A stretch of 64,000 nt of DNA from Planctomycetota bacterium. GTDB lineage: Bacteria; Planctomycetota; Planctomycetia; Pirellulales; PNKZ01. The stretch spans positions 1-64,000 of the forward strand of contig JAFEBQ010000024.1 of assembly GCA_018242585.1 (NCBI GenBank). The letters run 5' to 3'. Below the pieces are notes generated by a model. The model saw only the letters and a program-made list of their open reading frames with translations. It was not told where the DNA came from and did no database searches. Position 1 is the first letter of the stretch; the number at the start of each line of letters is the position of its first letter. Position numbers and translations under genes: made by a program. Shown in pieces: positions 27,336 to 36,712 of this stretch.

Positions 27336-27437
27336 ATGCCGGTGCGGGGATATCGCCGCGCCGCGAGTCGCGCGCTGTTCCTGAAAGAATTCTTCCGCCA
27401 AGGGATGAGCGTGGCCAGCATCACGCCGTCGAGCCTT
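27336..27437 (+). pseudogene. Truncated phospholipid N-methyltransferase-like gene start
   Basis: A perfect AAGGAGG lies 5 nt before an ATG. The first 33 codons read like the N-terminus of bacterial phospholipid N-methyltransferase (PmtA)-type proteins (RALFLKEFFRQGMSVASITPSS; the family consensus has FLREFLR..., then xITPSSRxLA). After TPSS the similarity stops abruptly and the frame continues as unrelated sequence. This looks like a gene whose body was deleted or replaced. It is short, so the identification is tentative. Confidence 0.45.
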
Positions 27438-27636
27438 TGTCATTCGGGTTGCGGGCTTCCTCATTCCCGCCGAGTTTTTCCCACGGACCAAGGGAATCCC
27501 GTTCCTGGCCGCACCTTGGCAACCTCTGGGCGGGGGAAAGTGAATTCACTTTAATCTTGGCGCGCCCCAGGTTAAAATGGCCGCCTGCCCGCCTTGACTC
27601 CCCATCTTGGTTCACGCCCCGCCTGGAGTGGTTTCC

Positions 27637-30600
27637 ATGTTGCGATTATTTGCCGTCACTGGCTGCGCCCGCGTTCTAGCTGGTGCAATCGCGTTTGTGT
27701 TCTGGGGCAGCCTCGCCGTCTCGGCCCGGGCCGAGGGCTTGTCCCCCGAGGAAGCTCTGCGCAAGTTCAACACCGCCGCGGGCTTCAGCATGGAACTAGT
27801 GGCGGCCGAGCCGATGATCCGCCAGCCGGTGGCCATGCAGTTCGACCGCCGCGGACGGATGTGGGTGATTCAATACCTGCAGTATCCGAACCCCGCCGGG
27901 CTCAAGGCGGTGAAGGTCGACAACTACCTGCGGACCATTTACGACCGCGTGCCCGAGCCGCCGCCGAAGGGGCCCAAGGGAGTCGATCGGATCACGATCC
28001 TCGAAGACACCGACGGCGATGGCCGCGCGGACAAGACCAAGGATTTCATCAGCGATTTGAATCTGGCCACTGGGCTGGCGATTGGCTACGGCGGCGTGTT
28101 CGTCGCCCAGACGCCTTACTTGCTGTTCTATCCCGACCGAAACCGCGACGATGTTCCCGACGGCGATCCCGAAGTGCTGTTGTCAGGCTTCGGCATGGAG
28201 GACTCGCACGCGGTGCTCAACTCGCTGCAGTGGGGGCCCGACGGCTGGCTGTACGGCGCGCAAGGAAGCACCGTGACGGCGCACATTGGCGACCTCACCT
28301 TTCAGCAAGGCATCTGGCGCTATCACCCAGTGACCAAGAAGTTCGAGCTGTTCGCCGAGGGGGGCGGCAATACCTGGGGCGTCGATTTCGATCGGCACGG
28401 CAACATCATTGCCGGCACCAACTACGGCCAGCGGGCCATGTTGCACCAGGTGCAGGGCGCCTACTACGAAAAGAACTTCGGCAAGCACGGCGAGTTGCAA
28501 AACCCCTATGCCTTCGGCTATTTCACGCACGCTCCGTACAAGGATTTTGTCGGCGGGCATGTGACGATCGGCGGCATTGTCTACCAGGCCGACGCCTATC
28601 CGTATTACCTGCGCAATCAGTATCTGGCCGCGAACGTGTTGTCGAACGCGATCAACTGGCACCGCATCGAGGTCGATGGTTCGACGTTCAAGAACAGCCA
28701 CGGCGACCAGTTGGTAACGACCGACGATCAATGGTTCCGCCCGGTCGATTGCACCGTCGGGCCGGACGGACAGTTGTACATCGCCGACTGGTACGATCAG
28801 CGCGCCAACCACGTCGACCCGCGCGACGACTGGGACAAATCAAACGGACGCATCTATCGCTTAAAGTACAAGGGCGTACCGCCGGCCGCACCGTTCGACT
28901 TGGACAAGACGCCGACCGAAGCGCTCGTGAAGATGCTCGGGCACAAGAACGACTGGTACGTTCGCCAGGCGCGGCAAGTGCTGGCCGAGCGCAAGCCGAG
29001 CGAGATTTGGCCGGCGCTCGAGCGCGATCTGCGTGGCATCGACGAGCACCGGGCGCTGGAATCGCTCTGGACGTTGTACGTCACCGGGGCGTGGGACGAG
29101 AAGCTGGCGCTACAGGCCTTGGGGCACGGCGCCGCGGACGTGCGGACCTGGGGCGTGCGCTTCCTGGGGGACGATCGGACATTGACACCCGACGAACGGG
29201 ACCGGCTGATCGCGCTCGCCGCCAGCGAGCAGCATCCCACAGTGCGCTCGCAGTTGGCTTGCACCGCCAAGCGGCTGAATGCCAGCGACGGGCTGCCGAT
29301 CGTGGCGGCCATGCTGCGCCACGCCGACGACGTGAAGGATCCGTTCATTCCACTACTCTTGTGGTGGGCGATCGAGGACAAAGCGACCAGCGATCGGGAA
29401 GCGGTGCTCAGCCTGTTCACTGACCCGGCCGCGTGGCAGTTGCCCCTGGCGCGGCAAGCGATGATCGAACGCCTGGCGCGGCGCTATTGCGCCGCTGGCA
29501 CGCCGGCCGATTTCGATTCGGCGGCCCGGCTGTTGTCGCTGGCCCCCAGCGCGCAAGACGCCGAGCTGGTCTTTGCCGGCATGACCGAAGGGTTGCAAGG
29601 TCGCCGCTTCGAATCGCCGCCAAAGCAGTTGGCCGCGCCGATTGCCGAAGTCTGGTCCAAGGGGCATCACACGTTGCCGCTGTTGAAGTTGGCGCTGCGC
29701 GTCAATTATCAACCGGCGCACGATCTGGCCTTGGCCCGGGTCGCCGACGCCGGGACGCCCGAGAAGGAACGACTGGTGCTGATCAATCTGGTCGGACAGG
29801 TGGCCGGGACGGAATGCGTGCCGGTGCTGTTGGGTGTGGTCGAGCAGCCTAAGGCGTCGGGCAAGGTGCGGAAAGAGGCGCTGTTGGCTCTGCAACGATT
29901 CAACGATCCCAAGATCGCCACGGCGCTCGTCAAGTTGTACCCGGCGCTGCCGGCCGACTTGCGCAGCGTGACGCGCAGCCTGTTGTGCGCGCGGGCGGCA
30001 GGCGCGCAATTGCTGTTGGCCGAAGTCGACGGCGGGCGGATGGACCCCAAGGAGATCGGCACCGAAGAGTTGCGCCAGATTGTCGGCTTGAACGTCGCCG
30101 ACCTGACCAGGCTGGTCGAGAAGCATTGGGGCAAGATGGGACAAGCCACGCCCGATGAAAAGCGGGCCTTTATTCACGGGGTGAAGACTTCGCTCAAGCT
30201 CGCGCCGGGAAATCCCGTGGCGGGCAAGGAGGTGTTCACCAAGGTTTGCGCCACGTGCCACAATCTGTTTGGCGAAGGGAACAAGATTGGGCCCGAGTTG
30301 ACCGGCGCCGATCGCAAGAACCTGGACTTCCTGCTGACCAGCCTGGTCGACCCCAGCGCGGTCATCCGCAAGGATTATCTGTTGTACCAGGCGCTGTTGA
30401 ACGATGGCCGCTCGCTGAGCGGGTTGCTGGTCGAAAACACGCCGGCCACGGTGACCTTGCTCGACGCGAAGAACCAGCGGACCACGGTTGACCAGGCCGA
30501 TATCGACCAGTTGGAGCCGGCGCCGTTGTCGATGATGCCGGAAAAACTGCTCGATCCGCTCTCAGCCCAGCAAGTCCGCGACCTGATCAGCTATATTCAA

Positions 30601-30642
30601 AGCGCGGGGCCGCCCGGCGCGGCCGCCGCCGCGGCGCGCTGA
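27637..30642 (+). CDS. PVC-type haem protein (second paralogue): propeller, HEAT repeats, CxxCH
   Basis: A 1001-residue exported protein. The ATG at 27637 has GGAG upstream and starts a signal peptide ending ARAEG near 32; the frame extends 10 codons further without support. The layout matches the protein encoded from 20572. The propeller domain (GFSMELVAAEPMIRQPVAMQFDRRGRMWVIQY, DTDGDGRADKTKDF, NSLQWGPDGWLYGAQGS, LYIADWYDQR) spans about 40-420. Alpha-helical HEAT-like repeats span about 430-840. The haem domain carries CATCH near 870, followed by NLFGEGNKIGPELTGADR and a LSMMPEKLLDPLSAQQVRDLISY end. A periplasmic dehydrogenase role is expected by family; the substrate is unknown. Confidence 0.93.
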   Translation: MLRLFAVTGCARVLAGAIAFVFWGSLAVSARAEGLSPEEALRKFNTAAGFSMELVAAEPMIRQPVAMQFDRRGRMWVIQYLQYPNPAGLKAVKVDNYLRTIYDRVPEPPPKGPKGVDRITILEDTDGDGRADKTKDFISDLNLATGLAIGYGGVFVAQTPYLLFYPDRNRDDVPDGDPEVLLSGFGMEDSHAVLNSLQWGPDGWLYGAQGSTVTAHIGDLTFQQGIWRYHPVTKKFELFAEGGGNTWGVDFDRHGNIIAGTNYGQRAMLHQVQGAYYEKNFGKHGELQNPYAFGYFTHAPYKDFVGGHVTIGGIVYQADAYPYYLRNQYLAANVLSNAINWHRIEVDGSTFKNSHGDQLVTTDDQWFRPVDCTVGPDGQLYIADWYDQRANHVDPRDDWDKSNGRIYRLKYKGVPPAAPFDLDKTPTEALVKMLGHKNDWYVRQARQVLAERKPSEIWPALERDLRGIDEHRALESLWTLYVTGAWDEKLALQALGHGAADVRTWGVRFLGDDRTLTPDERDRLIALAASEQHPTVRSQLACTAKRLNASDGLPIVAAMLRHADDVKDPFIPLLLWWAIEDKATSDREAVLSLFTDPAAWQLPLARQAMIERLARRYCAAGTPADFDSAARLLSLAPSAQDAELVFAGMTEGLQGRRFESPPKQLAAPIAEVWSKGHHTLPLLKLALRVNYQPAHDLALARVADAGTPEKERLVLINLVGQVAGTECVPVLLGVVEQPKASGKVRKEALLALQRFNDPKIATALVKLYPALPADLRSVTRSLLCARAAGAQLLLAEVDGGRMDPKEIGTEELRQIVGLNVADLTRLVEKHWGKMGQATPDEKRAFIHGVKTSLKLAPGNPVAGKEVFTKVCATCHNLFGEGNKIGPELTGADRKNLDFLLTSLVDPSAVIRKDYLLYQALLNDGRSLSGLLVENTPATVTLLDAKNQRTTVDQADIDQLEPAPLSMMPEKLLDPLSAQQVRDLISYIQSAGPPGAAAAAAR

Positions 30643-30710
30643 TCGCCCCACGTTGACCACGTGGGCCAGCGAGCGCGCCTGGCGCTCCTCGGCACGTGGA
30701 GAGTTGATCG

Positions 30711-31601
30711 ATGCTTCGTTGGGCGATGTCGCGTTTGTGGTGGAACATCACCACGCTGATCGGTCACTGGAACGAGGACGAATGTTCCTGGCGGAGCGCC
30801 GCGGTGGCGTTCTATGGGGCGTTCTCGCTGTTTCCGGTTTGCCTGATGACGCTGGCGGGGCTGGGGATCGTGGCCCGGCATTCCGACGCCGTCCAATCGG
30901 GACAGGCCCAGTTGATCGAACTGATCGAAGAGAGCAGCAGCCCCTGGATGGCCCAGCAAGTCGGCCAAGTGTTGTCGCAAATCCGCAGCGACGCCGGCAT
31001 CGGCGGCCCCGTCGGGATTGGCGCGCTGCTGATCGCCGCCATCGGCATCTTCCTGCAGATCGACGCCACGCTCGATCGCATCTGGCACGGGCCGGCTCAG
31101 CCGTCGGGTGGCTTCTGGCGCTCGGTGCGCAACCTGCTGGTCAATCGGCTGGTCGCGTTCCTGTTGATGCTGGGACTCGGGGTGGTGTTGGCGGTCGTGC
31201 TGATCGCGAATCTCTCGCTGAGCAGCTTCGAGCAATACTTGGGCGACTCTTCGGCGGCGTTGTTCCTGTGGCAGGCGCTGCAGCGCGCGCTGACGCCGCT
31301 GATTTACATGCTGGTCTTTTTGCTGATCTACCGCTTCATGCCCAAGGCCAAAGTGCTGTGGTGGCACGCCTGGCAAGGGGCGATTCTGGCGGCCGTGGCT
31401 TGGTGGTTGGGACAACTGGGGCTGCAATGGGTGCTGGTCGGCGATCACTACAGCGCCTACGGCGTGGTCGGCGCGTTCATGGGCATTCTGGTCTGGCTCT
31501 ATTATTCGAGTGCCGCGCTGTTTCTGGGGGCCGAGTTGGTGCGCCTGCGCGGCCAGCAAATGCGCGAGCGGGAAGAAGCCAAAAGTCGGCCGCCCAAGTG
31601 A
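30711..31601 (+). CDS. YihY/BrkB-family inner membrane protein
   Basis: A 296-residue integral membrane protein with about six helices. The family signature near the N-terminus is present (DECSWRSAAVAFYGAFSLFPVCLMTLAGLG, about 25-54). LIYRFMPKAKVLWWHAWQGAILAAVAW lies near 204-230, and YGVVGAFMGILVWLYYSSAALFLGAELVRLR near the end. The old annotation ribonuclease BN for this family is not supported; its function is unknown, with a transporter role sometimes proposed. GGAGA lies about 8 nt before the ATG. Confidence 0.93.
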   Translation: MLRWAMSRLWWNITTLIGHWNEDECSWRSAAVAFYGAFSLFPVCLMTLAGLGIVARHSDAVQSGQAQLIELIEESSSPWMAQQVGQVLSQIRSDAGIGGPVGIGALLIAAIGIFLQIDATLDRIWHGPAQPSGGFWRSVRNLLVNRLVAFLLMLGLGVVLAVVLIANLSLSSFEQYLGDSSAALFLWQALQRALTPLIYMLVFLLIYRFMPKAKVLWWHAWQGAILAAVAWWLGQLGLQWVLVGDHYSAYGVVGAFMGILVWLYYSSAALFLGAELVRLRGQQMREREEAKSRPPK

Positions 31602-31634
31602 GTCGGCGAAAGGAATCTACAAAGGCGCCTGGCG

Positions 31635-31925
31635 ATGGCTATAATGGGTGGCATGACACCGCGACTTAACAGCGAGCTTTCGGCGACCCTCAAGCAGCAG
31701 CAAGGGGGGCCGCTCGAAGTTCAGGACGAGCTAGGCCAAACCTCGTACGTGATTGTCAGCAAGCAGGACTATCAACTGCTGCTGGAACGCAAATTCCAGG
31801 AATGGTTACAAGTCGGGCTCGATAGCTTAGATAGCGGCCCGTGCGTCGAATGGAATTTGGAAGAGTTCTTGGCGGAAGCTCACCGTCGTTTCGAAGCACG
31901 CCAAGGCGATCATGCCCAGGGTTGA
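31635..31925 (+). CDS. Putative antitoxin paired with ParE-type toxin
   Basis: A 96-residue protein containing LEVQDELGQTSYVIVSKQDYQLLLE near 29-53, a Phd/ParD-like beta-to-helix segment, and an acidic C-terminal region (WNLEEFLAEAHRRFEAR). In-frame ATGs at 31635, 31644 and 31653 all lie close together and the true start is uncertain. The gene overlaps the next by 14 nt, which fits an antitoxin-toxin operon. Confidence 0.75.
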   Translation: MAIMGGMTPRLNSELSATLKQQQGGPLEVQDELGQTSYVIVSKQDYQLLLERKFQEWLQVGLDSLDSGPCVEWNLEEFLAEAHRRFEARQGDHAQG

Positions 31926-32208
31926 GCTATCGCCAGCGGCCGTTCACGATCTGCACGAGATCTGGACGTACATTGCCGTTGAAAACCACAGTCAGAGCGC
32001 AGCGGATCGGCTGTTGGCAAGAATCAACGACGTGCTGAAGCTGTTGTCTGAACAGCCAGAGATGGGCGTCTCACAGGCACGACACGCGATGGAAATGCGG
32101 TCCTTTGTCGTGCAGAACTACGTCATCTTCTATCGCCCTCTGGCCGATGGCGCGCTCGTGATTCGCGTCCTGCATGGCGCTCGCAAGTATGGAAACTTGT
32201 TCGAGTAG
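31912..32208 (+). CDS. ParE-type toxin
   Basis: A 98-residue ParE/RelE-superfamily toxin. It starts MPRVELSPAAVHDLHEIWTYIA, with ENHSQSAADRLLARINDVLKLLSEQPEMG in the middle and the C-terminal strand YVIFYRPLADGALVIRVLHGARKY. These match ParE (the final RVLHGARx is typical). By family it is likely to poison DNA gyrase, though mRNA cleavage cannot be excluded. AAGG lies 6 nt before the start, inside the antitoxin's end. It converges with leuA, 18 bp away. Confidence 0.9.
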   Translation: MPRVELSPAAVHDLHEIWTYIAVENHSQSAADRLLARINDVLKLLSEQPEMGVSQARHAMEMRSFVVQNYVIFYRPLADGALVIRVLHGARKYGNLFE

Positions 32209-32226
32209 AGCCGTTGCTGACTTGCC

Positions 32227-33810
32227 CTACGTCGCCGCAATGCGCGGCTTGGGCGTTTCGGTGGTGAACGGGCTCAGCCGCTCGGTCGGACGGCCGCCGG
32301 CGGCGAGAATGCGATTGATCGCGTTCAAGAACGCTTTCACCGCCGCTTCGACGCTGTCGGTTGAAACGCCGCGGCCCCGGTAAAGCTGGCCCTGGTATTG
32401 CACCTCGACGGTCACCTCGCCCTGGGCGTCCTTGCCGACCGAGACGCTGTGGACGTTGAAGTCCTTGCAGTCGACCGAGATGCCGGTGATCTCCTCGATG
32501 GCCCAGAACAGCGCGTCGAACGGCCCGTCGCCGGCGTTCACGTCGCGCACCGCGCGTTGCTGACCCCGTTCGAGGGTCAGTCGGACGCTGGGCACCTCGT
32601 GGCTGTGGATCAGCAGCCGGTAATCGGTCAAGGTCCAGACGTCTCCACTGTCGCGAGTGTCCTGCTCGATCAGCGCCACCAGGTCGGCGTCGTAGAGTTC
32701 CTTTTTCTTGTCGGCCAGTTGTTTGAACTGGTCGCAAACGGTTTGCAACTGCTCGGACGTCAGCTCATAGCCCAGCGCCTTGGCCCGATCGGCAATCGCG
32801 GCCCGGCCGCTGTGCTTGCCCAGCACCAGGTCGGTCTTGGCCAGGCCCACATCTTCCGGACGCATGATCTCATAGGTCGAGCGCTCCTTCAGCATACCGT
32901 CCTGGTGAATGCCGGCTTCGTGAGCAAATGCGTTGCGGCCGACGATCGCCTTGTTGCGCTGCACCAGCATCCCGGTGATCGATGACAACAGCCTGCTGGT
33001 CGGTACCAGGCGCTGGGTATTGATGCGGGTCGTGGCCCGATAGTAGTCCGAGCGCGTGCGGAGCGCCATCACGACTTCTTCCAGGGCGGTGTTGCCGGCC
33101 CGTTCGCCAATGCCGTTGATCGTGCATTCGATCTGGCCGGCGCCGTTTTCGACGGCGGCCAGACTGTTGGCCGTGGCCAGCCCCAGGTCGTTGTGACAGT
33201 GAATGCTGATCACCGCCTGATTGATGTTCGGCACACGCTCGCGCAGCGTGCGGATGACGTTCCCCATGTGGGTCGGCGTGGCGTAGCCGACCGTGTCGGG
33301 AATGTTGACGGTGGTGGCCCCAGCGGCAATGGCGGCTTCGACCACTTCACAGAGAAAATCAATCTCGGTTCGCGCGGCGTCCTCGGGCGAGAACTCGACG
33401 TCGGGGCAATAGCCGCGGGCCAACTCGACGCCGGCCACCGCGCGGCGAATGATCTCGGCCTTGTCCATCTTGAGCTTGAATTCGCGATGGATGGCGCTGG
33501 TCGCCAGAAAAACGTGGATGCGCGGCTTCTCGGCCCCTTGCAGGGCGGCCCAGGCGCGGTCGATGTCCTGCGAATTGCAACGAGCCAAGCCACAGACCGT
33601 CGCGCCGCGAACTTCGCCGGCAATGGTCTTGACCGCTTCAAAGTCGCCCGGCGAGGCGATCGGGAAGCCGGCCTCGATGATATCAACCCCCAACTCGACC
33701 AAGGCGTGAGCCAGTTCGAGCTTTTCGTTGGTGTTCATGCTGCAACCCGGCGATTGCTCGCCGTCGCGCAGCGTGGTATCGAAAATCTTGATGTTGCGTG
33801 GCTCGGCCAT
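32227..33810 (-). CDS. leuA: 2-isopropylmalate synthase
   Basis: LeuA condenses acetyl-CoA with 2-oxoisovalerate in the first committed step of leucine synthesis. The 527-residue length fits the type I enzyme. [17 protein letters not shown] is at 9-25, with the metal-site Asp/Arg. The metal motif HCHNDLGLA lies near 202, and [16 protein letters not shown] near 235. The C-terminal regulatory LeuA dimer domain (about 390-510, with [19 protein letters not shown]) is present, so leucine feedback is expected. AGGAAGG lies 10 nt upstream of the ATG. No leucine-rich leader peptide or T-box is seen upstream. It is not clustered with leuB/C/D here. Confidence 0.97.
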   Translation of the reverse strand: MAEPRNIKIFDTTLRDGEQSPGCSMNTNEKLELAHALVELGVDIIEAGFPIASPGDFEAVKTIAGEVRGATVCGLARCNSQDIDRAWAALQGAEKPRIHVFLATSAIHREFKLKMDKAEIIRRAVAGVELARGYCPDVEFSPEDAARTEIDFLCEVVEAAIAAGATTVNIPDTVGYATPTHMGNVIRTLRERVPNINQAVISIHCHNDLGLATANSLAAVENGAGQIECTINGIGERAGNTALEEVVMALRTRSDYYRATTRINTQRLVPTSRLLSSITGMLVQRNKAIVGRNAFAHEAGIHQDGMLKERSTYEIMRPEDVGLAKTDLVLGKHSGRAAIADRAKALGYELTSEQLQTVCDQFKQLADKKKELYDADLVALIEQDTRDSGDVWTLTDYRLLIHSHEVPSVRLTLERGQQRAVRDVNAGDGPFDALFWAIEEITGISVDCKDFNVHSVSVGKDAQGEVTVEVQYQGQLYRGRGVSTDSVEAAVKAFLNAINRILAAGGRPTERLSPFTTETPKPRIAAT

Positions 33811-34106
33811 AGCTTGCAGCCTTCCTCAACTCGGGGCGCTTCGATGTCCGGGCCGCGGACCCGGGACCATCCATCCAATCGTATTCTATGCCTTGCGGGC
33901 CCCCTCAGGAATGTCTTGCCAGGGACAAGGTTCGCGGTGATTTCGGCTTTGTCCGGCAAGTTTTCGGCGCGTTAGAAGCGGCAAAATCGGCCCAAGTTGT
34001 GCCGGACGGTTGGGCTGACCGGGCTGACAGATGCAATCGCCCGCTCGGCGGCGTACATTAGAACGGCAATCTGCCGGCGGTTCGCTCTCACCCTGATTTT
34101 GACGCC

Positions 34107-35873
34107 ATGTCCATTCGAGCCTGGTGGCAATTACGCCAATTGGCGTCTGACGATCCATTAACTTGGAACACCGCCGCCGACGCGCTCGAGCGGATGGGCC
34201 AGGGGGCCGCCACGTCGCTGGTCGGCGCGCTGCGCGACGAGCGCTGGGCCATGCGGCAACGCGTCGGCGATCTGCTCGTCAAGCTGGGCCGTCCCGCCGT
34301 CGAACCCCTCAAGGAAGTGCTGGCCGACCGGGGGCAAGAACAGCGCGACATCGCGGTCAACCTCTTGGCCCGAATCGGCGCTCCGGCCGTCGAGCCCTTG
34401 ATTGCCGCGGTGCGCGGCGGTTCGACCACGCTCCGTTCGGCCGCCTCGCGCGCCCTGTTGAAGATCGGCCCGCCGGCCGTGCCGGCGCTGATCGAAACGC
34501 TGGACAACCTCGACGGCGACGTTCGCTGGTCGGCCGCCAACACGCTGGCGCAATTGAACGATCGCCGCGCCGTGCCGGCGCTGATCGCGCGCCTGAATGA
34601 CGATGACTACACCGTCCGCTCGGCTTGTATCGAAGCGCTCGGCGCGCTGAAAGACGAAGCCGCCGTCGAGCCGCTCGTCGCGCTGCTTGCCGATGACAAC
34701 TCGCTGGTCGTGCTGGCCGCGGTCCAGGCGCTCGGCGCCATCGGCAGCCGCCGCGGCGTGCCAGCGCTGGTCCAAGCGGTCGAGCATCAGCGCGGCCTGG
34801 TCCGCGCCGCGGCGGCCGAGGCGCTGGGCAAAATCGGCGACCCCGCCGCGCTTCCATCGCTGATCGATGCCACCACCGACGAAGGCTGGCTACAACGGGC
34901 CTCGGTGGCGACCAGCTTGGGGGGCATCCACGACGCCCGGGCTGTTACACCGTTGACGAAGTTACTTAGCGATCCGGAACGCCACGTGCGCGAGGCGGCG
35001 GCCGTGGCCCTGGGCGCGCTGGCCGACGCGGCGGCGGTCGAACCGTTGAGCCACGCCTTGGCCGATCAGGACGCCAACGTGAGGGGGGCGGCGGCTGACT
35101 CGCTGGGCCAACTCAAGGACGCGCTGGCCGTCGCGCCGTTGATCAACGCGCTGGCCGATCCAGCGCCGGAAGTTCGTCGAATGGCCATGCAGGCCCTGGT
35201 CGAGGTGGGCCAATCGGCGGTGCCACTGTTGGTCGAGGCGCTAACCGACGCCGACCGCGTGGTGCAGCGCGGCGCTTCGGAAGCGCTCGATCGAATTGAC
35301 CCCAATTGGAGCCAGTCGGCCCTCGCCCAAATCTCGGTTACCGACGTGGTCGAGGCGCTTGAGACCGGCGAGTTGGACGTCCGGCTGGCCGCGCTCGAGA
35401 CCTTGGAAAAACTGCAAAGCGAGGAATCGGTCGAGCCGGTCCTGAAAGCGCTGAAGGACAGCGACTGGCGAATGCGGCGCGAAGCGATTGACGCGCTGGC
35501 ACGTCAGCGCGACCCGCGGATCGAACCGGCCTTACTCGCGGCGCTTGACGACACCGATCGCATGGTGCGGCTGGCGGCGATCGACGCCCTGGGGCGCGTC
35601 GGGACAGCCGCGGCGCTCGAACCGCTGGCGGCGCTGGCCGGCGACCGGTACTGCGCCGGCACCGTCATTCGTTCGTTGGAACGCTTGCTGCCGCGCGTGG
35701 CGGCCAAGGCTTCGGACGAAATGTTGCAAAGGCTGGCGACCCTGCCCGACGCCGAACAGGACTGGTCGCAATACACCGCGGCCGCCCAGGACGACCAGTT
35801 CGAGCACGTCGAGAAAATCTCCTGTGCCAAGATTCACAAGCTGGCCCACGACGAAATCGAACGCCGCAGGTAA
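34107..35873 (+). CDS. HEAT-repeat protein (PBS-lyase-like repeats)
   Basis: A 588-residue protein built almost entirely of about 30-residue EZ-HEAT repeats (pattern L...D..VR..A...LG......AV..L...L), about 15 in number from residue 20 to 510. The tail is unrelated (about 520-588, with DWSQYTAAAQDDQFEHVEKISCAKIHKL). There is no signal peptide. HEAT repeats are protein-binding scaffolds; the lyase name of the family does not imply a lyase reaction. It is divergent from leuA with a 296-bp gap that shows no clear regulatory element. The partner is unknown. Confidence 0.9.
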   Translation: MSIRAWWQLRQLASDDPLTWNTAADALERMGQGAATSLVGALRDERWAMRQRVGDLLVKLGRPAVEPLKEVLADRGQEQRDIAVNLLARIGAPAVEPLIAAVRGGSTTLRSAASRALLKIGPPAVPALIETLDNLDGDVRWSAANTLAQLNDRRAVPALIARLNDDDYTVRSACIEALGALKDEAAVEPLVALLADDNSLVVLAAVQALGAIGSRRGVPALVQAVEHQRGLVRAAAAEALGKIGDPAALPSLIDATTDEGWLQRASVATSLGGIHDARAVTPLTKLLSDPERHVREAAAVALGALADAAAVEPLSHALADQDANVRGAAADSLGQLKDALAVAPLINALADPAPEVRRMAMQALVEVGQSAVPLLVEALTDADRVVQRGASEALDRIDPNWSQSALAQISVTDVVEALETGELDVRLAALETLEKLQSEESVEPVLKALKDSDWRMRREAIDALARQRDPRIEPALLAALDDTDRMVRLAAIDALGRVGTAAALEPLAALAGDRYCAGTVIRSLERLLPRVAAKASDEMLQRLATLPDAEQDWSQYTAAAQDDQFEHVEKISCAKIHKLAHDEIERRR

Positions 35874-35912
35874 CACTTCACGCGCCCCACGCCAGCACCG
35901 CTAGCTGCATTT

Positions 35913-35970
35913 CCAAGCCGGCGACTTGGTCGCCGATTTGCGGTAGCACGTCCGCCGGCTAAGTCGTCGC
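35913..35970. repeat. GGCGAC/GTCGCC hairpin repeat, second copy
   Basis: AAGCCGGCGACTTGGTCGCC at 35915-35934 matches 798-817 between groES and groEL at all but one base. The hairpin GGCGAC-TTG-GTCGCC is intact. The right half (CGGTAGCACGTCCGCCGGCTAAGTCG) differs from the groES-groEL copy. Confidence 0.5.
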
Positions 35971-36111
35971 TCTTCTGGCCCCGCTTGCTGCTCTTCGCGC
36001 CGCCGGCGCAAAGGCTTACTATCCCGCCGCTTGTCGACGGACCCCTGGGACGTTAGCGGCACGGGGCGTGAGCGGCACAAGTGCCATTGGCAGAGGCTTG
36101 CGGTGTTAGGC

Positions 36112-36618
36112 ATGGACTTTGAAATCCAGCGCTGTTCGCGCGTCTGCGCGGTCACGGGCCGCGCGTTGGCCGACGGCGAGGCGATTGTCTCGGCCCTGGT
36201 GCGCGAAGCGGGCGACCTGAAGCGCGTGGACTACGCCGCCAGCGCCTGGCCCGGCCCGACGCCCGAGATGGTTAGCTGGTGGCGCTCGCACGTCCCCAGC
36301 CGCGAGGCGCGCGCCCAGCGGATGGCGCCGAGCGATCTGCTGCTGCAACTGTTCGACGACTTGGAAAGTCAACCCGATCAACGCCCGCTGCGCTATGTCC
36401 TGACCTTGTTGCTGTTGCGTCGCCGCGTGTTTCGCCTGGAAGAATCCGTGGAGCTAGGCAAGAGTCAGGGCGACCCGCCCGAGCGCGAACAGCTCACCGT
36501 GTACTGCGGACGGCGCGAAGCGACCTACCAGGTCGACGTCGCCGTCCCCGACGCCGCCCAAGTAGCCGCCCTGCAACAGCGCTGGTCCGAACTGATCGGC
36601 CGGCCGATTGACAAATAG
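36112..36618 (+). CDS. Conserved hypothetical protein (168 aa)
   Basis: The ATG at 36112 (MDFEIQRCSRVCAVTGRALADGEAIVSALV) is chosen because it begins with a compact CxxxC-containing segment followed by DGE; the longer frame from 36031 lacks such character. The protein is soluble with a helical centre (PSDLLLQLFDDLESQPDQRPLRYVLTLLLLRRRVFRLEE). It ends in a beta-like part (REQLTVYCGRREATYQVDVAVPD). The N-terminal C-x(4)-C-x(2)-T-G-x-x-(L/I) plus DGE pattern is seen in many small planctomycete proteins with no assigned role. It lies 94 bp upstream of the lipoprotein gene and may be cotranscribed with it. Confidence 0.75.
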   Translation: MDFEIQRCSRVCAVTGRALADGEAIVSALVREAGDLKRVDYAASAWPGPTPEMVSWWRSHVPSREARAQRMAPSDLLLQLFDDLESQPDQRPLRYVLTLLLLRRRVFRLEESVELGKSQGDPPEREQLTVYCGRREATYQVDVAVPDAAQVAALQQRWSELIGRPIDK

Positions 36619-36712
36619 ATTGATCACGACGCACGCAGCCCGCCACGACCTCGTCCCTCCTGCCCGCCCGCCACTCGTCACACGTTACCTTTCCGCACTA
36701 GCTGAGCCGAGC

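Larger units (their letters stand above)
27022..27636. other. Intergenic region with a repeat and a gene remnant
   Basis: This 615-bp stretch contains family A copy 2 (27048-27183) and a truncated methyltransferase-like reading frame (27336-27437). Other open frames here lack coding character. The 3' part (27440-27636) shows nothing recognisable apart from the ribosome-binding site of the following gene. Confidence 0.5.

Noticed and set aside
27594-29423. A 609-codon frame overlapping the second PVC cytochrome gene
   Set aside because: Same-strand shadow of a clearly recognised gene; no recognisable motifs.
33811-34106. Possible leucine leader peptide or T-box before leuA
   Set aside because: No Leu-codon run and no T-box-like sequence seen.
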